Below are positions 55,394 to 64,000 of a stretch of DNA of 64,000 nt, piece by piece (position 1 is the stretch's first letter; each line of letters starts with the position of its first letter). The DNA comes from Sesamum alatum. Lineage: Eukaryota > Streptophyta > Magnoliopsida > Lamiales > Pedaliaceae. Location: the NCBI GenBank assembly GCA_034509735.1, contig JACGWO010000004.1:9591395-9655394 (forward strand), read 5' to 3'. The notes beneath the pieces were generated by a model. That model worked only from the letters and a program-made list of their open reading frames with translations. It was not told where the DNA came from and made no database searches. The translations under genes and the position numbers were made by a program.

Positions 55394-56459
55394 GGTCTAA
55401 GAGAAAAACCTTATGCAGAATATAAGTCTTGTTCTTTGAAATCTAAGACCATCTTAAGATTTCATAGCCAGGCGTGGTAATACGTTCCATTAGACTTATT
55501 AGTCTCACGTATAAGGATTAGTAGATTCTTAGACATCAACAGTTAAACAAAAAAATATTCAGTAGATTATAACAATATTATGTTCAAGTTAAGACTTGGT
55601 CCTTTAGTCATTAACCCTTCCCACTATTTTTACGAAAGCCCATCACTCTCAAATGGGATTTCGGGAAACCATTTCCTAGTGGGCTTGGGATCCACAAGCG
55701 CAATCTCCATGCCGCGCTTTTACGATTCACATGAAAAAAGCCTCATGGGAGGTATCTAATACCATTCTCAACCGATGAGATTCCCATGATATTCTGCTTC
55801 ATCTCTTCACATGATCCCGAGGACTCCAAGCCAATCATGCTACTCGATGTTAGGCCCGACCCATCAACCAAATCATACCTCAACTGTCGCCCCATGACTC
55901 GTGAGACAGGGAAACAATGAGTATACTCTTTGTTCACAACAACGGTGCAGTTTTCCTCTATTCCAAATGTGCCACGACTCGTGAGACAACACTTGGGCAG
56001 CGGTAGCTTCCTCACGACATTGCTATGGATGGAAGGCTTGGACAGATCAAAACCATTTTGATCCAAGTCCATCATGGGCCTAATATTTCAACTTGGTCCA
56101 ACCAAGTGAGAGTTCAAAATTATTGACCGAGACCTCATCACATTAATATTTTGCATGCATAAATATCCAGTAATACTAAAGCATTTAAATAAATGCATCG
56201 CATGCAAGTATATCTAGCATACCCCTATTGGATGATAACGGGCCCAACCTATGCGACCCACTGAGCCCCTAGTGAGTCAATGGTCTGTCTAGGGTGGTCC
56301 TATACTATTACAATAAATTAACCCAATGTCAAGCCAATGGGCCTTGTACTCTATTTGTTTCGCCTTGATGTCTCCCCTTGGGCCTCCGTCCAACGTAGGC
56401 CTCCTTTTTCTCCGTGGGCTTGCCTTATTATACATAAAATGTAAAACCTCACAAAAATA
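55394..56459 (-). other. Copia leader and unassigned frame
   Basis: A 110-codon frame (55743-56075) has no domain I recognise. The remaining sequence is the leader between primer site and gag, interrupted at 56460 by a second solo LTR. Confidence 0.4.
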
Positions 56460-58429
56460 TGTTAGAATAGGTGACCATGTAGCCAATCTTGGTAGGCGAA
56501 TTGTAACCTATGTCTGAACAATTTCGAGGTTTTAATAAATCATTAATGAATAAGAAGTGAAGTTCATTTGGCATTTACGTTGTTTGTGTTCACTTTATCT
56601 GCTTTATATAACTGTTCACTACGCAAACAAAGCCTACGGACTGAAAACGCATTTCGGGGTCTGGGACTACGCTTGGAGGTAGGTCCATGAAATCAGTTCC
56701 GCCGAATCAGTCCGAAAATCTCCAAGTCAAGGAATCTCGAAAGTGGGTACCGAGATTTCCCTTGAGACTTGCACTAAGCATCTGCTGTCGTATTTCATCG
56801 ACGGGTGACGAGGGTCGTCTAAGCAGTGTTAGTAGGTTAGCCTGCTAGGGAGCAGCTGACTGAGGTGACTCGCGGAAACCGTCTTATGGAGGACCTTGAG
56901 TAGGGTCGGTTAGGTATGACGTGTGTTCCCGGTTCCAACAGTACAGGTCAAGTCCTTTGACTTGAGGAACTGCTGAGTTTACCTGTATATCAGGGTTGTA
57001 TCTTAGATATGGTGAGAGATTGCCAAGAAGTACTTGAGTAGTCATAAGCCATATCTAGTGCAGCTCCGGTGTACAGAGTAACAGTAGTTTCCAAGAAAGG
57101 ATCTGTCTCCTGTCAAAAGGTGTTGACAGTTGTGTCTCACAAATGCTCTGAGTCTAGTCCCTAAAATCTGTGGCCACAGTAACTAAACAGAAGGGAAGGT
57201 TTCCCTTACGGCGTTTAGTAAAGGACAGACCGACACTTAGGTCCAAAATGGGTACCTGCATTTTCCGTGCCCTAAACTCTAAGTGGTGAGACCGTAGACG
57301 GAATGATAGATGTACTGTAGAGCCTAAATGTTCATCCCCGTATATTCACCTAGTCTCTAGTGCCATGGACTGTTGCTAGATGGCCACCCATGGTAACGGG
57401 CGGTTCTAGGAATCCAACCAAGTCTAGCTAAAGGTGAACCTAAAGAGTCACACACAATCCGCACACATAAAAATATTTAATTTAGAATTAAATATTTGGA
57501 GAAATGGAGCGATTAAATTGGATTTAATTGGGTCCTTATTTTCTTGGGAAGAGTTAATTCCTTTTATTAGATAAAAGGAATTTATCTAAAAAATTAGATT
57601 TATTAGAAAATTAATTGAATGGGCTTGGAATAAATATTTATATTTAATATATATATTTATTGCCCTTGGAATATTTAATAGGATTTTAATATTCCATCAA
57701 ATTAAATTGGTGGTTGAGATTAAAAGGGAGGGAACTATGGCTAATATTGGTTTGACCAAAAGAAGCTAGTTTTGACTAGGATTTGACTAGGTCAAATTCT
57801 AGTTGTGGAGGAGTCTTCAAAGTGTAGGAGATTGAAGAGGAAAAGGATTCCTCTTCTATAAATACTCCTTAGCACACACATTGAAGAAGATGATGAATCT
57901 TGAAACACACACACACACACACTCGTCCTCTCCTCTCCCTCTTCTCGGCCGCCTCTCTCTCCTCTTCCAAGAAAATTATTTCTTGTTCTTTTGTTCTTTA
58001 ATAATTGAACAAAGGAGGATTGATCTCGTTAAACTAATAATGTTTGATCGATCCGTCCACTCCTAAATAATACTTGTTCTTTCGCTAGCACGAAGTTCAA
58101 GATACGTGGGCGGATTGCGTGTCACGAATTAGGGGTCTCCTATACGAGATCTTGGAGCAAATCGGGGAACAACGCGAGTACCGGTTAGAAGAGGAAAACG
58201 ACGAATCGGTAGGTTTCCGTTTACGTTTTCGTCCTCTTTTATTTTAGAATCCTATGGCCTCCATGATTCTTGTCTATGTTTTTATTCATGAGATACGCCA
58301 AACACCCGAGAGTTTCAAGGGCACACCCCTTGACCGAATTTATTTTAATATATGTTATGCATATTTAAATTTTTGTAATTTAAATTATACCGCGCTTCCG
58401 CATTCGCGCTACTCCCGGGACGATCCACA
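56460..58429 (+). mobile_element. Solo LTR of the related copia family (copy 2)
   Basis: 1970 bp, starting TGTTAGAATAGGTGACC and ending GACGATCCACA, in the same orientation as copy 1 and closely similar to it along its whole length (shared blocks such as 'ggaggtaggtccatgaaatc', 'gcatctgctgtcgtatttca'). It is inserted in the leader of the long-LTR copia. The flanks AAATA and CGCCT do not match, so no target duplication is visible. Confidence 0.8.
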
Positions 58430-59364
58430 CGCCTACCCAAGGCTTTCAAAATATTCCTAACTACTCTCATTACAAGAGAAATGGAATACATGGGAAATAA
58501 AAAGGAAAAAGACAAGCCTTAACATCATGAGGCGAAAGTGGGGGATAATAGTACCAAAACAAGAGGCACGCAGGCCCCACCCAAAAAGAACCATACATAG
58601 GTCAATGGGCTTCGTGATCGTCCCTTGTTAATCCAATTAACAAAACACAATATAATTACATATCCAATAAATCATGCTCCAAATAATATAAACCATGTAT
58701 AAGATAAATGATATCCAATATCATCCCATAACATAATTCAATGCAGAAAAATACATGTAAAAAATACAATTAAAAATGGATATTAGAAACTCGTACAACC
58801 ATGTACATTTTATTTTTTATTTTTGGTTTGGAAACCATTTCCAAAATAATCTTAGGCAATTTAATTTTAGGAAAAATAATTCTCAAGTAAAATTAAATCA
58901 GCCATAAATTGAATATTTCAGAAAAATATGCAGAATACCAGAAAATCAAATTTTCGAAAAAAAGGGCGAAAAAACAGCCCAGCCATTCAGCGTGCCGGCC
59001 GGCCACACCGCTGTCCGCCCGCGCGGCCGGCAGCGCACGTGCGTGCCCAGCTCCTGCGGACGACCAGCACTCGCTGCAACAGGCAGCCTGCAGCTGACGG
59101 CAGCAGCTGCTACTGCTGCTGATTGTTCTGCACATAAAAAACTGAAACAAATACCCAGATTTTCAGAAAATCCGATTTTCTAAAATCACCCAAATATCCA
59201 TGATTAATCAACATAATTAAACATGCAAATTTCAAAAAATAATTGTGAAAATTAAAAGCATTAAACACATGCTTTTAAAGCCGATCTAAACACGTTGAAC
59301 ATGCTTGAACACGTAAAACATGTAATCCAGAGCCACATACACCGATCCGGGTTCTGATACCACT
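58430..59364 (-). other. Copia leader with G+C-rich block
   Basis: The leader continues to the primer site. Bases 58985-59120 are strikingly G+C-rich ('gccggccggccacaccgctg', 'cgcgcggccggcagcgcacg') in A+T-rich surroundings. Short frames over the block have no domain. Confidence 0.6.
59351..59362 (-). other. tRNA-iMet-type primer binding site
   Basis: The minus strand reads TGGTATCAGAAC beginning 2 nt after the LTR. TGGTATCAGA matches the complement of the 3' end of plant initiator tRNA-Met, the usual copia primer. Confidence 0.85.
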
Positions 59365-60812
59365 TGAAGGAAAGCGGATCGGCCTGGAATGCGGCGGAAG
59401 CGCGGTGGAGATAATAAAAAAACATCCGAAATAAAAGGAATTTAAATCGCGTTCAAGGGGTGTACCCTTGAACGTTCCCGGACTATCGGTGTTTAAACAC
59501 ATAATTAAACATATAAAATAAACAAGCGTTCGTGGCTATAGAATAAAGAAGAAACCGAGAGCATAAATGTAAATCGGAATACCTTTCTTGATTTTGTATT
59601 TCGATCGGCTACACGCATTGATTCCTCTCGAGTTCGTCCACGCAAGGTCCCAACATAGAGACCCTCTAACGTAGTCCACACCACACTGGGAGAGATCTTG
59701 TTTTTCTTGCTAGAAAAAAATGGATCTAGAGGATGAAATCAAAGAAGAGATTACACTATCAAATTAGTGTTCCCCTTCTTGATCTTACTTTGTTCTTCAA
59801 TTGATCCTAGATCAATGAAGCGACAAAGAAGATTTAGAGAGTAGAGAGAGAGAGTGTGTGTATGGAGAGTTTTCATCTTTTTCCTAGAAAAAGATGAATA
59901 ATGAAATTCATCATACATAGGTGTTAGTATATACTCATATATATACATAATTAATATGATTATTGGAATGTGTCTAGGTTCATCCAACGATGTCTAGATA
60001 CAACCCAATCAATCAACATCAATTCTTCAATCAAACCTACAAATTTTAAAGGTATGATCAAATCATACCAAAAGGGAAGGGCTTGATTGGAGTTGATTTG
60101 TCTCTTACCAAAAGAGACAAGTCAACTAACACCTAGCACCCAACATGGCCGATTTTCGCTCCCTCCAAGGTGGCAATTTTCAGCCATGCTTTTATTTAGG
60201 AAAGAAATCCAACTTCTTCCTATTCCATAAATGGAATTAACACACCTCTCGAGTCAAAATTTAATGGACCGGGTTCTACCTTAATCCAATTACGACGAAC
60301 TCAAAATTAAATCCAATTTAATTTAATATCCACTTAAATCATTCCCGTTGATCTTTTAATCCAATTAAAAAGATCCAACATCTCAACTTTCCTTATTAAT
60401 CAATAAATCCTATTTACTTAGACGAGGGTCTGATACAATATCGACCCGTCCATCCAATGGACAATCCCTTAAGTAATTCAATTACTTATCATCCTCTGAA
60501 ATTGACTCCAAGTCAATTCCTTCACCTCCTCGGTGATTTGTGTGTGACCCTTTAGGTTCACCCTCAGCTAAACTTGGGCTCGTGTCCAACAGGAGCCCGC
60601 CACCATGGGTGGCCGTCTAGCAACGGTCCATGGTACTACAGACTAGGTGAATGTTGGCGTGAACATTTAGGCGCCGATTTCGTACGGGTACGATCCTACT
60701 GTCGACCGTCTCCCGACCTTAGTCTAGGGTATGGAATTGGGCGTCGGTTCCCATCCTTGACTAGGCAACTATGCTTCATACCCGAGATGCGTTTACTCTA
60801 TCGATCGACGTA
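59365..60812 (-). repeat. 5' LTR of the long-LTR copia, truncated
   Basis: The sequence aligns with 48552-49134 and 51126-52028, including 'ttcaaggggtgtacccttga' and 'gtgaacatttaggcgccgat'. It stops at 'atcgatcgacgtag' while the other LTR continues for about 760 bp. Gypsy gag starts on the next base. Confidence 0.8.
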
Positions 60813-61790
60813 GCCAACTCCTCAAAGCTTCTTGGCTTGATCCCCTGCAAAATGTAAACAAGAGCCCAATGCATACCTTGGATGCACATTTCTATCGCCG
60901 AGGCTTAAAGTTTATCTTAGCAACTTAGACTTAGAGCGCGCCAACGGTTGATGTTGTCAATAACTAGGTCGTCCTTCCACTGTCTTGCGTTGGTAAGTGC
61001 ATACATGTTCACCGTCAGGAGGGTGCTATAGAAGCGGTTTAGGAATTGTCTCTCCATCTCATCCCAACTATCAATTGAATTAGGCTGTAGATCGACATAC
61101 CAATCGAAAGTGTTCCCTTTAAGCGATCGGACGAACTGCTTCACCAAGAGGTCGTCGTCAATGCCGACGTCGTTGCATGTCTGGTGAAGTGGATGTTGTT
61201 TCAGGTTGCCTCTTCCATCAAATTGTCGCAGTTCCGGCGGTAGGTATCCCATTGGCATCCTTAAGGTGTCGATGCACTTGGTATGAGTGAATACGGGAGC
61301 GAGCTTTAGGTCATTCTGCCGAACAGGGCTTTGATGGTGTCGACGATCATCTCTTGCAGTTGTTGAACAGACCATGTAGCAATAGATGTTTCAAAATGTA
61401 TAGACTTTTGCATGAACTCATGCATCGGTAGTGCTTTATCCACTTACTTCTTGCTTCCAATATGGTTTGAGAAGGAAGCATGCTTGTGGCTGTCATTGGT
61501 TTCTTCAATGCTCGTATGCTCTTGGTTGCTCATCAATTAGGTGATTTGGAGGTCTTTGTCCTCGACAATCTTTTGAAGATTAGCGATGGCTTGGGCCATT
61601 TTGTTACTTCATTGCAGTCGCGTCGGCCATCATGGCGGGGAGGATAGCGAAATGCGTGGACTTGGAGTTGATCTTGGTAGGACTTGCTGAGTGAACCGTC
61701 TGAAGGGGTTGTGTCAACAATCTTTTCCCAGATGGAGGATTGACCGGCGGTAGTGGCGTTGACGGTGACTTGATCCTTATTGGGCGCCAT
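60813..61790 (-). pseudogene. Gypsy gag
   Basis: The protein starts at the ATG at 61790 (MAPNKDQVTVNATTAGQSS). After frame breaks it carries the retrotransposon gag core: GYLPPELRQFDGRGNLKQH, LVKQFVRSLKGNTFDWYVDL and WDEMERQFLNRFYSTL, then [20 protein letters not shown] and PRSFEEL at the junction with the copia LTR. Several stops interrupt it (for example at about 60917), and no downstream zinc knuckle remains. Gag would form the element's particle. Confidence 0.85.
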
Positions 61791-61854
61791 TGAGTGCTTT
61801 GACGTGATGACTTGAACTTGGATGCCAGGAGGAAGAGATAAGGGGTAGAGATTG

Positions 61855-61871
61855 TCCCACTTGGCGTGCTA
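61855..61871 (-). other. Probable, mutated primer site of the gag-only gypsy
   Basis: Minus-strand TAGCACGCCAAGTGGGAC lies 7 nt inside the 5' LTR. The expected TGG start of a primer site is TAG here. The rest matches the GCACGCC..GTGGGAC pattern usual after plant gypsy LTRs. Confidence 0.5.
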
Positions 61872-61878
61872 GAAATTT

Positions 61879-62579
61879 GTTCACACAAAATTTCGTTTCT
61901 GCAAAATAAATTACGAGACAAGAAAAATATAGACAAATAATTTTATTGATTTAAAAAGAAAAGTGGATACAATCTCTGATTTGGATGTAATCCCTTAATT
62001 CTTCTCTCCAAATGTCGATCCAAGGGCTGACGCTTGTTCTTGGACGTTGATGTGTAACCTCCTCCGAATTTACGGAGCAAACTACGTGGCATCATGAAAT
62101 TTGGTATCAAGGTCTTTAAGGATTTGATGCCGAGGAAGACGTGGAACCTTTACGGTTGTAGAGTTTCGTCTTGACAGATAGATTTTGGACTTGAATCCTT
62201 TGATTTGTTGTATATGTGTATGTCTTTGTTTGATGTGAAAGCTCCATTTTTATAGGCATGAGTAAGGCTTAAGCAGCTTGGGCTCACTTCTATTGGGCTT
62301 GATAACCGTGGACTCTGACATGGACTACTCTTCTGGTGGACTGTACTTTAAACATGTATCTTATCTAATTTAGCCAACCCAAAATAATATATCTATATTT
62401 ATTTTGGACCGACTCATAAAAGTACATAAGATGCAAATTTAACATGGGCCTATGAATTTGATTTCTTTACGACAACTACAAGCCCAAATTTGTTATGGAC
62501 TTTCATTTTGGAACCCAATTATTAGCCGATCTTTTTAGGCTTTAACTGGTAATTTATTCCAAATTTTTTTAGGTCAACA
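61879..62579 (-). repeat. 5' LTR of the gag-only gypsy
   Basis: 701 bp, the partner of 44801-45491 with about 90% identity by eye. It has a TATA-like TATAAAAATGGAGC on the minus strand (62241-62254). Confidence 0.85.
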
Positions 62580-63270
62580 CTGTATTATATGTATTTCATT
62601 GAATAAATTTTAGTTCTAAAATAAAAAAATCATAAAATATGAGTAAACTTGAAATATTTTTAGTTTTTAATTTTTTTTTCTGATGACTAAACTAATCTTA
62701 TTAAAAGTAAAATCTGATCCAATTTTACGAGCCAATAAATGATATTAAGGAGTCCTAATTGATAGTATAATTTGATCAATAATTGGACTCTTAAATATTT
62801 AATAAATGAATTAATTAGATTGAATCAAATTGAAGTAAAAATTTACTAAAAACAAGAGCAAAGGTTATTCTTATTTATTTTAATGTGAATTATTAAATAG
62901 ATTGAAATTAAGAGAATATTAATGTTTTGAAATTTAGTTTAATAAATTATTAAATTGACTTCAAATATGTAAACTATAACATGAATTTAGCTACTAAAAG
63001 ATAAGTAATTGGCCAAAAACAGATGATAAGTTTTATAGCAAAATGCATATATGATTTACTACAACCTACACAATCGAACAATATATTTTCTTAAAAATTT
63101 TCATCAAAAAATCAAAATTAGAACTATATATCTCAATAATAGCACGAAAATAATCGGATTAGTAACAAAAAAAATAAAAAAATTCAAAATATATACAGAA
63201 AAATAATAGAATCAACACACAAAATTTTGCCATGAAATATATTCATAAAGGACATTTCACAAAAGAAATA
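62580..63270. other. A+T-rich flank, no gene
   Basis: No ORF, repeat unit or element end could be supported here. Confidence 0.4.
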
Positions 63271-64000
63271 GGTTAAATTGCATAAAATCCCCCTGTGTTT
63301 TAAAAAATCGGCTAAAACCCCCTCTGTGTTTTGGAAATAGGCGAAAACCCCCCCTGTGTTTTATAAAAGTTAGCAAAAAAAACCCATTCCGTTATGAATT
63401 AACGGAAGGTGTACTACACACGCGTGTTGTGCGTGTGGGGCCGTTTTCTAGTCGTTTTTCATGACTTTTTTGTACAATTTTGACAAAAGTACCCTTATGG
63501 GACCTAAGTGTATCTTTGACTTGTTTTGGGTGTGTTTCTTTTACATTTTCATCTATGTAAAAAGTTAAATATTTTTTTAAATATATTTAGTTAAAAATAC
63601 AGAAAAAGTATATAAAATTTTTGAAGTTTTATAATTTAAATTGAGATATTAAATTAAAATTATAATACAAAGATTAATATAGTAAATTCAGTTTATAAAT
63701 TTAAATATCTTAATGAATATAAATGTTAATTAATTATTAAAATTACATATTAGTAACTTTAAATTATTATTTAATTTAAAATATTTAAATAAATTATCTT
63801 TATAAATAATATTAAAATTAAAATTATTATTATAAGTATTAAAACTAAATCTGATACCTTTTTTTTAGTTTTTGAATTATTTTAAATTTAAAAATATTTA
63901 AATGAATTACTTTAAATTTAATTAATTTAATTTTTAGTTATTTTTAATTAAAAAAATGAAACAAAAAAGTTAAAAATAATAAATAAAAAAAAAAACAAAA
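63271..64000. mobile_element. Mutator-like element, same family as 40816-42041, cut by window end
   Basis: The left end GGTTAAATTGCATAAAATCC is followed by 'ccctgtgttttaaaa' and repeated 'aaacccccc.tgtgtttt' blocks, then 'ttccgttatgaattaacgg'. It matches the left arm of the 40.8-kb element in order and wording. The right arm and target duplication lie outside the window. The visible interior is A+T-rich. Confidence 0.7.

Larger units (their letters stand above)
48552..60812 (-). mobile_element. Long-LTR copia element nested in the gypsy
   Basis: Minus-strand element. The 3' LTR spans 48552-52788 (about 2.2 kb of its own sequence plus a solo LTR insert), the interior 52789-59364, and the 5' LTR 59365-60812, truncated by about 0.75 kb. 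The interior has a tRNA-iMet-type primer site (TGGTATCAGAACC) next to the 5' LTR and a purine tract at the 3' LTR, both typical of copia. Only a gag fragment is recognisable, so it is non-functional. It lies inside gypsy DNA that resumes at 60813. Confidence 0.82.
44801..62579 (-). mobile_element. Gag-only Ty3/gypsy element with nested insertions
   Basis: The LTRs are 44801-45491 (3') and 61879-62579 (5'), both TGTTCACAC...AGGTCAACA on the plus strand, differing at roughly one base in ten. Its own interior is about 3.1 kb on the left and 1.1 kb on the right of a copia insertion. The right part carries gag (60813-61790). No protease, RT or integrase was found, so it fits a non-autonomous gag-containing element or one with pol deleted. 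No clean target duplication was seen (ATGTG left, CTGTA right). Confidence 0.8.

Noticed and set aside
44796..62584. Target duplication for the gag-only gypsy
   Set aside because: ATGTG on the left and CTGTA on the right do not match, and shifting the LTR border by a few bases gave no better pair.

Overview
The window is a stretch of flowering-plant nuclear DNA, probably a eudicot: it is very A+T-rich, full of plant copia and gypsy LTR retrotransposons, an L1-like LINE, and many hAT-, Mutator- and foldback-type small elements. No bacterial, organellar or rRNA/tRNA gene was recognised. The only credible host gene is a terminal exon at the extreme left (142-285, + strand), which encodes the charged, tail-anchored C-terminus of an unidentified protein. 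Everything else that looks coding belongs to a transposable element.

Layout. 1.8-4.2 kb: a row of small inverted-repeat elements. 4.5-16.0 kb: an L1-type LINE on the minus strand (15-bp target duplication, about 5.3 kb without its inserts). It was hit first by a 336-bp Mutator-like MITE and, at another site, by a very young copia element (5053-10826, two LTRs, CACCA target duplication, near-complete polyprotein with one frame break). 16-27.9 kb: foldback elements, a C-rich insert flanked by foldback arms, long A+T-rich DNA with a possible Helitron end, microsatellites, and a hAT element. 27.9-33.3 kb: a decayed minus-strand copia that lacks its 5' LTR. A 752-bp foldback element follows it, and beyond that lies an inverted piece of a second copy of the same copia leader. 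35.35-40.65 kb: a complete non-autonomous gypsy (Tat-like) element with CTATA target duplication, 21-residue repeats in its gag-like ORF and only the integrase tail left of pol. 40.8-42.0 kb: a Mutator-like element (perfect 9-bp target duplication) that carries a sharply G+C-rich insert. 44.8-62.6 kb: a gag-only gypsy element on the minus strand. It contains a 5'-truncated LINE and a 12-kb copia with LTRs of about 2.2 kb. That copia itself contains two solo LTRs of a related family in the opposite orientation. 63.27 kb to the end: another copy of the 40.8-kb Mutator-like family, cut by the window edge.

How the parts relate. This is an archive of nested insertions, not a pathway. Relative ages can be read from the nesting and from LTR divergence counted by eye: copia 5053-10826 has about 2-3 differences plus a 5-bp indel in about 630 bp; gypsy 35350-40645 has 7 substitutions plus an indel in about 372 bp; gypsy 44801-62579 differs by roughly 10%. 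I found no convincing new multi-gene system. The oddest features are the young copia's 33-nt leader, which lacks a recognisable tRNA primer site but has a perfect 12-bp inverted repeat across the LTR border; the G+C- or C-rich inserts inside Mutator-like arms; and the facing retroelement LTRs that could yield long hairpin transcripts.
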